A DNA stretch of 43,418 nt from an uncultured beta proteobacterium (GTDB taxonomy: Bacteria; Pseudomonadota; Gammaproteobacteria; Burkholderiales; Burkholderiaceae_C), in assembly GCA_903951445.1 (NCBI GenBank), contig CAJBBZ010000151.1, positions 1 to 43,418 of the forward strand. Direction: 5' to 3'. The position numbers and the translations under genes are program-made. This document shows positions 7,478 to 15,263 of this stretch, piece by piece. The first letter of the stretch is position 1. The number at the start of each line of letters is the position of its first letter. The notes under the pieces were generated by a model. The model worked only from the letters and a program-made list of their open reading frames with translations, had not been told where the DNA came from and ran no database searches.

Positions 7478-8470
7478 TTAGGACTTCACGGTTTCCAGGA
7501 ACAGGCTGGGGTCGAAATATTGTTCCGCTTTTAGTGCACCTTGGATGTTGGCGTTCGCAACAAAAAAGTCGGTGACTTGTTGTAGCCATTTGGTAGCCGT
7601 CCCATCTTGGTAGCGGGTGCGCCAATCGGCGTTGGAATAGTATTTAGAGGCTTTGAACTGGCCTTTGAATTCGGCCAACTCAATCTCTTTGTAAGCCGCT
7701 TTTTGCAGCATTTCGGCAGACTCGTCGGGCTTGCTGACGATTTGCTGGTTGGCTTGCGCCCAGGCGGCAACCAATTTGCCCAGGACTGGGCGATTCTTTT
7801 CATAGAAATCATTGCGCGCTGCCCAGCCGCCCATTATGGCCGCCTGCGGATAAAACGCGGATGCGTCGGTCAGCTTGCGTGCGCCGGGCAACTTTTGTTT
7901 CACCACGCTATCAAAAGGCACCCACAAGGCCACGGCGGGCACCGCGCCCGAAATGAACGAGGTCACAGCTTCTGTCATACGCTGGTTGACCAGCTGCACG
8001 TCTTTGCTGGAGTCCAGGTTCACCGAGCGCAGCGCGCGATCCAAAAACACATGGGCGGTAGTGCCGGTGGTGGTGGAAATTTTGGCGCCCTTGAGGTCGG
8101 CCATGGTCTTGATGCCTGAGTCCTCGCGCACCCACAGTTGGGCGGTGGCGTATTCGATGTTGTTCATTAAAAACGCTTTACCTTGGCCACGCGCCGGGAA
8201 GTTGGACAGCACGGCGCCGGTGGACAAGACATCCAGGCTGCCACCGATCATGGCTTGGAATAATTCCAGGCCCGTGGTGAATTGAATCAGCTCCAGCTCC
8301 AGGCCTTGCTTATCAAAGGCGCCCATTTGCTGCCCGATCACAATATGGCTGTCCACCGCAGGGGTATGCAGATAGCCTACTTTGAGTTTGGTTTTGCTTT
8401 GGGCAAATACTGGCCTGCCCAGGCTGGACAGCGCGGCAGTGGCGATGAGGGTGCGGCGGTTTAGGCTCAT
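7478..8470 (-). CDS. ABC importer periplasmic substrate-binding protein (SsuA/TauA/NMT1-like)
   Basis: Exported binding protein of 330 residues. The N-terminus MSLNRRTLIATAALSSLG...VFAQ is a signal peptide, cut near residue 24, with a twin-arginine-like RR that may mark Tat export. KLKVGYLHTPAVDSHIVIGQ, then a GSLDVLSTGA segment and the KGAKISTTTGTTAHVFLD stretch, are typical of the nitrate/sulfonate/taurine binding family (NMT1/SsuA). AAGGAGACACC precedes the ATG. It is the last gene of a minus-strand operon with its ATPase and permease and a choline-sulfatase-like enzyme, so a sulfate ester or sulfonate is the likely ligand. Ligand identity within this family is hard to predict from sequence. 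Confidence 0.82.
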   Translation of the reverse strand: MSLNRRTLIATAALSSLGRPVFAQSKTKLKVGYLHTPAVDSHIVIGQQMGAFDKQGLELELIQFTTGLELFQAMIGGSLDVLSTGAVLSNFPARGQGKAFLMNNIEYATAQLWVREDSGIKTMADLKGAKISTTTGTTAHVFLDRALRSVNLDSSKDVQLVNQRMTEAVTSFISGAVPAVALWVPFDSVVKQKLPGARKLTDASAFYPQAAIMGGWAARNDFYEKNRPVLGKLVAAWAQANQQIVSKPDESAEMLQKAAYKEIELAEFKGQFKASKYYSNADWRTRYQDGTATKWLQQVTDFFVANANIQGALKAEQYFDPSLFLETVKS

Positions 8471-8525
8471 GGTGTCTCCTTGTTAAAAAATCGTAAAAAA
8501 GTGCTTCGGGGGAACTTCAAAACCT

Positions 8526-9341
8526 TCAATCAGCAAGTCGCACGCCTTGCTGGATTTGGACGGCATATTCCTGCATCACCAGCTCGCGGATGTGCGAACG
8601 CAATTGCGCAAATTCGGGAGTGTCGGCAATGCCAGGCGGGCGCGGGTAGGGAAAGGGCACGCGGATATCGGCGCGTATCTGTGCCGGGCGGGCGCTGACG
8701 ACGATGATGCGACCCGATAAATATATCGCTTCATCCACCGAGTGGGTGATCAGCATCACGGTTTTATTCTCGGTTTGCAGCACTTGCAGCAACAGGTCTT
8801 GCATAGCGCTGCGGGTCTGTGCGTCCAGCGCGCCAAAGGGTTCGTCCATCAGCAAAAATTCGGGGTTGACGGCATAGGCCCGCGCAATCGCCAGCCGTTG
8901 GCGCATGCCGCCAGACAGGTGCTTGGGGAAGTGCCCGGCAAAGTCCGACAAGCCCATGAGCTGCATGTATTTATCAGCGGTTTGCGCGCGCTGGGCGGCC
9001 GGCACTTTATTGGCTGCTAGCTTCATGCCGAACTCGATGTTTTGCCGCACCGTGAGCCAGGGGAAGACACCGTATTCCTGAAAAATAACGCCGCGATCGG
9101 GGCCGGGGCCTTTGACTTCGCGACCATCGAGCAATACGCGGCCCTGGGTGGGTTGCAGGAAACCGGCCAGCAAATTCATGAGCGTGGACTTGCCGCAGCC
9201 CGAAGGCCCGATGATGGAAACAAACTCGCCCTGGTGCAGGTCGAAAGTCACATGGTCGAGCACGCGCATAGGGCCTTGCTCGGTGGGGAACTCCACGCCG
9301 ACGCCATCAAAGCGTACGCGAACTTGGGCTGCTGTATTCAT
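8526..9341 (-). CDS. ABC importer ATPase (SsuB/TauB-like)
   Basis: Cytoplasmic ATPase of 271 residues. It shows Walker A GPSGCGKST, signature LSGGMRQR, Walker B LLMDEPFGALD and switch MLITHSVDEA, the set seen in SsuB/TauB/NrtD proteins. Its start overlaps the permease stop by 4 bp (ATGA). It energises the importer with the adjacent permease and binding protein. A 55-bp gap separates it from the binding-protein gene. That gap has no obvious terminator, so I treat all five genes from 12706 to 7478 as one unit. Confidence 0.88.
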   Translation of the reverse strand: MNTAAQVRVRFDGVGVEFPTEQGPMRVLDHVTFDLHQGEFVSIIGPSGCGKSTLMNLLAGFLQPTQGRVLLDGREVKGPGPDRGVIFQEYGVFPWLTVRQNIEFGMKLAANKVPAAQRAQTADKYMQLMGLSDFAGHFPKHLSGGMRQRLAIARAYAVNPEFLLMDEPFGALDAQTRSAMQDLLLQVLQTENKTVMLITHSVDEAIYLSGRIIVVSARPAQIRADIRVPFPYPRPPGIADTPEFAQLRSHIRELVMQEYAVQIQQGVRLAD

Positions 9342-10105
9342 GCGATACGGTCCTGCCAGGCCACCAAGCGGGCGGTTAGTCGGCGCAGCAACATATCCAT
9401 CACCAAGGCGATGGTGCCGATAGAAATAATGCCGACGTAAATAATGTCGAGTTGGAAAAAAGAGGAGGCGTTTTGGATGAGGGCGCCCAGGCCCTGTTGC
9501 GCGGCAATTAGTTCAGACGCAACCAGTGTGGCCCAAGCAACGCCCAGCGCCACGCGTACCGCAGTAAGTATGTGCGGCACCGTCAGCGGCACCACCACTT
9601 GGGTAAAAATCTCAGTCTCCGTCGCGCCCAAGGTGCGCGCCACTTTGATGTAGATGGGGCTGACCTGGGAGATGCCCTCGTACATCACGATGACTGCTGC
9701 AAAGAAAGAGGCGTAAAACAAGATGGCGGTCTTGGCCGCTTCACCAATGCCGAAGTACACAATCACCAGCGGTATTAGCGCAATCGGTGGCAGCGCACGA
9801 AAGAAATTGATCACCGGGTCCAGAAAGCTGCGCAGGCCTTTGTACCAACCCAGGCAAAACCCGACTGGCACCGCCACCAGCACGCCCAGCGCCACGCCGA
9901 TAAATACGCGCTGTGTGGACATCCACATATCGCTGCCCAAGCGTCCGCGCGAGAGTTCTAAAAACTTGCTGAACACCTCATGCGGCGCAGGCACTAGCGC
10001 CAAATTGACCAGGCCGCTGGCACGTACCCCATACCAAAGTCCCAGTATCAGCAGCCAGGGCGAGAGCAGCCAGGCTATATGTGTGATCGCATTGTTGCGT
10101 TTCAT
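9338..10105 (-). CDS. ABC importer permease (SsuC/TauC-like)
   Basis: Inner-membrane permease of 255 residues with about six transmembrane helices, starting with a helix near residues 11-30. The cytoplasmic EAA loop reads EGISQVSPIYIKVARTLGAT, as in SsuC/TauC/NrtB family permeases. An AGGGAAG ribosome-binding site lies upstream of the ATG. The gene starts 24 bp after the choline-sulfatase-like gene and overlaps the ATPase gene, linking transport and hydrolysis in one transcript. Confidence 0.87.
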   Translation of the reverse strand: MKRNNAITHIAWLLSPWLLILGLWYGVRASGLVNLALVPAPHEVFSKFLELSRGRLGSDMWMSTQRVFIGVALGVLVAVPVGFCLGWYKGLRSFLDPVINFFRALPPIALIPLVIVYFGIGEAAKTAILFYASFFAAVIVMYEGISQVSPIYIKVARTLGATETEIFTQVVVPLTVPHILTAVRVALGVAWATLVASELIAAQQGLGALIQNASSFFQLDIIYVGIISIGTIALVMDMLLRRLTARLVAWQDRIA

Positions 10106-10129
10106 TGTTTTGACTTCCCTTGGCTTATC

Positions 10130-11689
10130 TTATTTCTTTAAGTCTGGCTGCACCGGCTCCACAAAAGGGTAGCGCGCCCGCGCTTTCACGGTGGTCGGCC
10201 CGGCGGCGCCTGAACCTCGGATAAAGCGCTGGCTTTCATCTACAAAAGGTTGGTAGGCCCAGTTGGGCTTGGTGACCGACTGGCTGGCCACTTCCGCCAA
10301 AAACAAGCGTTCTTGCTGACTCGCCAAAATTTGCGCATGCACCGTAGGCGGGTCCCAGTCTTGCACCAAGCGCGCATGCAGGCTTTGCTCGGTGGCCGCG
10401 TGCGCGTTGTGCCCGGCCAGGTTATGCAGTTCGTCGGGGTCAGATTCCAGGTTAAACAACAGGGGCGCCAGGCCGTGGGTGAAGATGTATTTCCAGGGGC
10501 CCATGCGCACCATGCGCGAGGGTGCCATAACCCCTTCTGAGCTGTATTCGGACACTACGCAGCGCTCGGGCTCGGTCTCGCCTTGCAGCAAGCCCAATAG
10601 GCTTTTTCCATGCAACGGCCCGACGGCAGGAGGTGGCTGGCCGTCGTGCGCTAGGTCGCGCAAGGTGGGCAACAAATCCACAAGCGATACGTGCGCTGCC
10701 ACACGCGCCCGTGCAAAGCGCTTGGGCATGGAGACGATCAGCGGCACACGCACCGAGGATTCGAAAAAGCATTGCTTAAACCACATGCCGCGCTCGCCCA
10801 GCATCTCGCCATGGTCACCGCAAAACACGACGACAGTGTTGTCTTGCAAGCCGGTTTCCTCCAGCACATTCAGGATACGGCCGATTTTTTCATCCACATA
10901 GCTCACCATGCCGTAATAGGCGTGTCGGGCGCGGCGCACTTGCGCCTCGGACACGCTGTACAGGTCTTGCGCATGCGCCACATACAACCATTGGCTGTGC
11001 ACGTCCAGTTCGTCATAGGCAATCGGGGGCACACGGGGTGCGTCGATATCCTCTTCGCGGTACAGATCCCAAAAGCGCTGCGGCGCTACAAAAGGCGGGT
11101 GCGGATGGGTGTAAGAGACGGTCAGGAAAAACGGTTGGTCACGCGGTGCGCGCGCCAGGTCGTACAGGCATTGCGCGCCTTTGTATTCCACTTCGTCGTC
11201 GTAGTCGATTTGCATGCTGCGCACGCAAGGCCCCGCCTCCAGCACGGGGCGCATGCTCACACCCGTGGGCCGGAAGCCCGGTCCTTTGCGCCAGTCGGGT
11301 GTCCAGGCAAAGTCGGCGGGGTAGATGTCGGTGGTCAGGCGCTCGTCAAAACCGTGCAATTGGTCAGCACCGATGAAATGCATCTTGCCGCACAAAATAG
11401 TGCGGTAGCCCGCGTGGCGCAGGTAGTGCGCCATGGTGGGTGTAGACGATGCAAACTCGGAAGCGTTGTCATACGCGCCTATGGAATGCGGTAAACGCCC
11501 GCTCAGCATAGACACGCGCGAGGGCGCGCAAATCGGGAAATTGCAATACGCGCTGTCAAACACCACGCCCCGCTGCGCCAGCGCGCTTAAGTGGGGCGTT
11601 TTGACCAGCGGATGCCCGTGAAAGGGCAGCGTCGGCACCGCCAACTGGTCGGCCATGACCAACAAAATATTCGGTTGCGCCGTTTTCAT
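10130..11689 (-). CDS. betC: Choline-sulfatase-like sulfatase (BetC family)
   Basis: Type I sulfatase of 519 residues. The formylglycine site is CAPSR (C54, P56, R58) and a metal-binding Asp is D14 in VMADQL. Stretches such as GKMHFIGADQLHGFDERLTT, DIYPADFAWTPD, DYDDEVEY and HGEMLGERGMWFKQ match what I remember of rhizobial BetC. By family it hydrolyses choline-O-sulfate to choline and sulfate. Other sulfate esters remain possible because relatives are promiscuous. There is no signal peptide, so it acts after import. It is the second gene in the operon, after a Bug receptor and before SsuCBA-like importer genes. It is not accompanied by betI or betT, unlike the rhizobial betICBA arrangement. 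No formylglycine-generating enzyme gene is in the window. Confidence 0.72.
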   Translation of the reverse strand: MKTAQPNILLVMADQLAVPTLPFHGHPLVKTPHLSALAQRGVVFDSAYCNFPICAPSRVSMLSGRLPHSIGAYDNASEFASSTPTMAHYLRHAGYRTILCGKMHFIGADQLHGFDERLTTDIYPADFAWTPDWRKGPGFRPTGVSMRPVLEAGPCVRSMQIDYDDEVEYKGAQCLYDLARAPRDQPFFLTVSYTHPHPPFVAPQRFWDLYREEDIDAPRVPPIAYDELDVHSQWLYVAHAQDLYSVSEAQVRRARHAYYGMVSYVDEKIGRILNVLEETGLQDNTVVVFCGDHGEMLGERGMWFKQCFFESSVRVPLIVSMPKRFARARVAAHVSLVDLLPTLRDLAHDGQPPPAVGPLHGKSLLGLLQGETEPERCVVSEYSSEGVMAPSRMVRMGPWKYIFTHGLAPLLFNLESDPDELHNLAGHNAHAATEQSLHARLVQDWDPPTVHAQILASQQERLFLAEVASQSVTKPNWAYQPFVDESQRFIRGSGAAGPTTVKARARYPFVEPVQPDLKK

Positions 11690-11710
11690 GGGGTGCGTGT
11701 TGGCTTGGAT

Positions 11711-12706
11711 TTACTCAGGCTTGATGTCCGCGGCCTTGACCACTTTGGTCCATTGCACCAACTCTTGCTTGAAAAATGCGTCAAAGGTTTCCGGCTTGCC
11801 GGGCTTGGCACCATTCATACCGGAATTAGCCAGGGCCTGCCCGAACTCGTCCTGCACCAGCACTTTATTGACTTCGCTAACCAGTTTGTCGATCACGGCG
11901 GGTGGCGTGCCTTTGGGCGCTAGCAAGCCTAGCCACTGGTCCACCTCAAAATCCTTCATCCCGGCTTCGGCCATGGTGGGCACTTGGGGCAGGCCAGGCA
12001 TGCGTTGCGGGCTGGTCACTGCCAGCGCGCGCAGCTTGCCCGCTTTGATTTGCGGCAGCGCTACCGCTGCGTTGGCAAACTGGTAATCGATACGGCCTGC
12101 GATTTGGTCGGTAATCGCCGCCGGGGCACCGGTGTAGGGAATGTGCACCACAAATAAATTGAGCCGCGATTTCAGTAGTTCACCCGTCAGATGCGCGGGC
12201 GAACCGATACCGGCCGACGCATAACTCAGCGTGCCCGGCTTGGCACGGGCAGTTTTGGTAAGGTCTTGCAGCGAGTTGATACTGCTGCTGGGGTGCACCA
12301 CTAGCACCAGCGGCCCGTAAGCCACCATGGCGACGCGCTCAAAGTCTTTGACCGCATCAAATGGCATGGGCGAACGCATGGCGGTGTTCATGGTCAGAGC
12401 ACTGGTGGTAAACAGCAAGGTGTAACCATCAGCGCTGGCTTTGGCTACCTGGTCGGCGCCGATATTGCCGCCTGCGCCCAGCTTGTTTTCCACCACGAAG
12501 GGCTGTGCCATGCTGGTTTGCATGCGGCTGCTCAGTTGGCGCGCGGCCACGTCCACCAGGCCACCGGCAGGCCAAGGCACGACCAGGCGGACGGGTTTAT
12601 TGGGGTAGTTTTGCGCGTGTGCTGGCGCGACGCTGACCAGCAATGCGGCAGCGGCAAGCAACATGGCGCGTAGCGCAGTGCGGCGGGGAAACAAAGCGGT
12701 GTGCAT
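11711..12706 (-). CDS. Tripartite tricarboxylate-type (Bug/TctC) periplasmic receptor
   Basis: Exported receptor of 331 residues. MHTALFPRRTALRAMLLAAA...AHAQ is a signal peptide cut near residue 32, followed by NYPNKPVRLVVPWPAGGLVD, the signature start of Bug proteins. The start is ATG 12706, with GAAGGATT just upstream. The frame is open for another 82 codons, but those read through the dispersed repeat (VIASAAKQS) and are not coding. No TctA/TctB membrane genes are present, so it is an orphan receptor, as is common in Burkholderiales. It may sense or deliver the substrate of the cluster. The betC-like gene begins 21 bp downstream. Confidence 0.85.
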   Translation of the reverse strand: MHTALFPRRTALRAMLLAAAALLVSVAPAHAQNYPNKPVRLVVPWPAGGLVDVAARQLSSRMQTSMAQPFVVENKLGAGGNIGADQVAKASADGYTLLFTTSALTMNTAMRSPMPFDAVKDFERVAMVAYGPLVLVVHPSSSINSLQDLTKTARAKPGTLSYASAGIGSPAHLTGELLKSRLNLFVVHIPYTGAPAAITDQIAGRIDYQFANAAVALPQIKAGKLRALAVTSPQRMPGLPQVPTMAEAGMKDFEVDQWLGLLAPKGTPPAVIDKLVSEVNKVLVQDEFGQALANSGMNGAKPGKPETFDAFFKQELVQWTKVVKAADIKPE

Positions 12707-12742
12707 GGCGGAATCCTTCAGGTGTAAATATAAAAAAGGGTT

Positions 12743-12878
12743 GGGGAAGGTCTGCATAAGTCCGTCATCGTGAGGAGCGAAGCGACGCGGCGATCCATAA
12801 GTGCTTGATTTGTAAGCCCGAGTGGATTGCTTCGCTGCGCTCGCAATGACGAATTTGGACTGATATAGAGCTTCCTTA
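12743..12878. repeat. Dispersed palindromic repeat, copy 2 (complete)
   Basis: An imperfect palindrome of about 136 bp. One arm starts GGGGAAGGTCTGCATAAG and continues with CGTCAT and GAGGAGCGAAGCGACGCGG. The other arm, on the opposite strand, reads TAAGGAAGCTC...TATCAGTCC then CGTCATTGCGAGCGCAGCG and AAGCAATCCA. It fills most of the space between the GntR gene and the Bug receptor gene. The TAA that ends the GntR frame lies in the outermost bases of the repeat. Transcribed, it could fold into a long hairpin and attenuate expression of the downstream operon. Confidence 0.8.
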
Positions 12879-13613
12879 GAGTGTGAGCTGCATTTCGAAT
12901 TGAATGAAATCGCCCCGGTACGTAATCTGCCCCAGGTACAAAACCGTGCCATCGCTGGCCTGGCAAATGCGGCGTACTTCTGCCACGGGGGAGCCCACGG
13001 GCACCTGAATCAGGCGCGCGATTTCGACATCGGCCGTAGAAATACGCAAGGTCTGGCGGGCTGCGGCGATATGAACTTTGGGCAGGTCCATCATCACCGG
13101 GACCACGGTTTCTTGGCGAAAGCGCTTGGGCGCTTGGCGGAACACGCGCTGGTCGATAAAAATGGAAGCCGCGCAATAGGCCTGGCCGTCGCGCGAATGC
13201 ACGCGGCGCATATAGTGGTAAGCGGGTGCGGCTTTGCCGTCCAGCGGTGTGAGTGGCGGCTGCACCCCGGCTTCTTCCAGCAGCGTGAGTTCGGGCTTGT
13301 CGTTGCGGTAGGCGTCGGCCAGACCGCGTAGAGAGGTTTCTAGCGTCAGCGAGCGTTCGGTACGCACTTGCTCGGTGACAAAGGTGCCGCGCCCGCGTTG
13401 CGGCAGCAGCAGGCCTTCGCGGGTGAGGATGTCGATGGCTTGGCGCACGGTAACCCGGGCCACCTGGAATTCGACCACCAGGGCTTCTAGCGAAGGCACT
13501 TTAGTACCCGGCCCCCACAGCCCACGCAGCACGCGCTGGCGCAGCAAGTCGGCCAGCTGGGAATACAGCGGCACCGGGCTGTCAGGGAAGATGGGATGGG
13601 CCGAACTCTGCAT
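12876..13613 (-). CDS. GntR-family transcriptional regulator with UTRA ligand domain (HutC type)
   Basis: DNA-binding regulator of 245 residues. The winged helix (about 10-78) reads LYSQLADLLRQRVLRGLW, then PSLEALVVEFQVARVTVRQA and a wing with QRGRGTFV. A UTRA effector domain covers about 95-240. Start ATG 13613 was chosen because the GntR domain begins right after it; the open frame further upstream overlaps the divergent promoter region. It sits between the importer operon and the divergent sulfatase gene and probably controls both. A candidate operator is 10 bp upstream of its start codon, suggesting autoregulation. The effector is unknown and may be the imported compound or a breakdown product. 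Confidence 0.88.
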   Translation of the reverse strand: MQSSAHPIFPDSPVPLYSQLADLLRQRVLRGLWGPGTKVPSLEALVVEFQVARVTVRQAIDILTREGLLLPQRGRGTFVTEQVRTERSLTLETSLRGLADAYRNDKPELTLLEEAGVQPPLTPLDGKAAPAYHYMRRVHSRDGQAYCAASIFIDQRVFRQAPKRFRQETVVPVMMDLPKVHIAAARQTLRISTADVEIARLIQVPVGSPVAEVRRICQASDGTVLYLGQITYRGDFIQFEMQLTL

Positions 13614-13622
13614 TGAAAATCC

Positions 13623-13634
13623 GATAGTTCTATC
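13623..13634. promoter_or_regulatory. Candidate GntR operator
   Basis: GATAG-TT-CTATC (13623-13634) is a perfect inverted repeat just upstream of the GntR start and within the 107-bp divergent region to the second sulfatase. The extension TATAGTAACATAG makes the surroundings AT-rich. HutC-type GntR proteins usually bind short palindromes placed this way. No good -35/-10 pair could be fixed on either strand, so the promoter itself is not annotated. Confidence 0.45.
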
Positions 13635-13720
13635 TATAGTAACATAGCCTTGACGGGGGTCTGATTGCGCCGCGAAGGCCTTGGCGGCGCAAGGCCGCAC
13701 CGCCACTGCAAGGCGCATCC

Positions 13721-15262
13721 ATGAAGACTATTTTTGTATTGTTTGACTCGCTGGTGCGTAACGCCTTGGAGTGCTATGGCGGCAGCGCCGTAGCGACGCC
13801 GCAGTTTCTTCGCTTTGCGCAGCGTGCGATTACTTTTGACAACCACTATGTCGGCAGCCTGCCTTGCATGCCGGCGCGGCGCGATTTGCATACCGGACGC
13901 CTTAATTTTTTGCACCGCAGCTGGGGGGCGCTGGAGCCATTTGACCAATCCTTCTGCGAACTGCTGCGCGCCCAAGGCACTTACACCCACCTCATTTCAG
14001 ACCACTACCACTACTGGGAAGACGGTGGCGCCACTTACCATAATCGCTACTCATCCTGGGAATTCATACGCGGCCAGGAGTGGGACAAATGGAAGGCCAT
14101 GGTGCAGCCGCCCCTGGAGCGCTTCAAGCAGATGTACCACCCCATGCAGCAGCCCGAAGGCCCCAACGATGGTCGCCTGCAAACCATGGTGAACCGTGAG
14201 TACATGAAAGATGAGGCCGACTATTGCTGCCCGCGCACCTTTCAAGCCGGTTTTGATTTTTTGGATACCAACCGCGATGCCGATAACTGGGTGCTGCACC
14301 TGGAATGCTTTGACCCGCACGAGCCTTTTTCTGCGCCCGCGCGCTTTCGTGAGCGCTACCCCACCGGCTACACCGGCCCGATACTCGACTGGCCGCGCTA
14401 CAAGCGCCATGAAGAAACTGCCTTGGAAGTGCAAGAATTGCGCGCCAACTATGCCGCTTTGCTCAGCATGTGCGACGAATACTTTGGCCGCTTGCTGGAC
14501 TACATGGACCGCCATGCCATGTGGGAAGACACCACCCTGATCCTGAGTACCGACCACGGCTTTTTGCTGGCCGAGCATGACTGGTGGGGCAAAAACCGCA
14601 TGCCATTTTTTAACGAAATCGCGCATATCCCGCTCATGATCGCGCATCCGGCTTTTGCCGCACAGGCGGGCCAGCGCCGCCAAGCCTTGACGCAGACCAC
14701 CGACTTGATGCCCACCTTGCTGGACTTACACGGCGTAAAGCCCCCGGCCACCGTGGAAGGCCATTCGCTCTTGCCTTTGCTGGAGCAAGATAGGCAAGTG
14801 CGCGAGGCGGCGATTTACGGCATGTTTGGCGCGGCCACCAATATCACCGACGGGCGCTACACCTACTTCCGCTACCCCGAGGACATGACGCGCCAGGACT
14901 TGTACGAATACACCTTGATGCCTATGCACCTCAAGTCCATGTTTGCCGTGTCCGACCTGGCCCAGGCCGAGCTGGCGCGCGGCTTTAATTTCACACAAGG
15001 CGTTCCATTACTTAAAGTGCCGGCCCGGCGCAATGCCAAGGGCCAGCCGGTGGGGCATACCGGGCAGGGCAGCGGCTACGAGGACACGACTACCGTTTTG
15101 TTCGATTTGGCCTCTGACCCCGCGCAATTGAACCCCATCCGCGACGTTGCCGTAGAGCATCGTTTGATGGCGCAGATGGGGGCGATCATGGAAAAGAATG
15201 ACGCGCCGCCCGAGGCCTTTTTGCGACTGGATTTACCATTGCCAACAGGCACTAGGATTTGA
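13721..15262 (+). CDS. Type I sulfatase (arylsulfatase/phosphonate monoester hydrolase-like)
   Basis: Enzyme of 513 residues of the alkaline-phosphatase superfamily. The formylglycine site is C49-M-P51-A-R53 within GSLPCMPARRDLHTGR, and D9 (VLFDS) is a likely metal ligand. Later FDPHEPF and STDHGFLLAEHDWWGKN carry further metal ligands. There is no signal peptide, so it acts in the cytoplasm. AAGGCG lies 5 bp before the ATG. It is divergent from the GntR gene, and the haloacid dehalogenase gene starts 1 bp after its stop, so those two genes form an operon. It is clearly a different subfamily from the BetC-like enzyme. The substrate is unknown, and phosphonate or phosphate esters are possible. 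Confidence 0.82.
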   Translation: MKTIFVLFDSLVRNALECYGGSAVATPQFLRFAQRAITFDNHYVGSLPCMPARRDLHTGRLNFLHRSWGALEPFDQSFCELLRAQGTYTHLISDHYHYWEDGGATYHNRYSSWEFIRGQEWDKWKAMVQPPLERFKQMYHPMQQPEGPNDGRLQTMVNREYMKDEADYCCPRTFQAGFDFLDTNRDADNWVLHLECFDPHEPFSAPARFRERYPTGYTGPILDWPRYKRHEETALEVQELRANYAALLSMCDEYFGRLLDYMDRHAMWEDTTLILSTDHGFLLAEHDWWGKNRMPFFNEIAHIPLMIAHPAFAAQAGQRRQALTQTTDLMPTLLDLHGVKPPATVEGHSLLPLLEQDRQVREAAIYGMFGAATNITDGRYTYFRYPEDMTRQDLYEYTLMPMHLKSMFAVSDLAQAELARGFNFTQGVPLLKVPARRNAKGQPVGHTGQGSGYEDTTTVLFDLASDPAQLNPIRDVAVEHRLMAQMGAIMEKNDAPPEAFLRLDLPLPTGTRI

Positions 15263-15263
15263 T

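Noticed and set aside
7478-10105. Naming the importer ssuABC
   Set aside because: Family membership is clear but the ligand is not; the coupling to a sulfatase argues against a plain sulfonate importer.
10691-11494. A 267-codon plus-strand frame opposite the BetC-like gene
   Set aside because: Antisense shadow of a well-conserved sulfatase; no recognisable domain.
12707-12952. An N-terminal extension of the Bug receptor frame by 82 codons
   Set aside because: The extension translates the dispersed repeat (VIASAAKQS) and part of the GntR gene; the signal peptide and ribosome-binding site fix ATG 12706.
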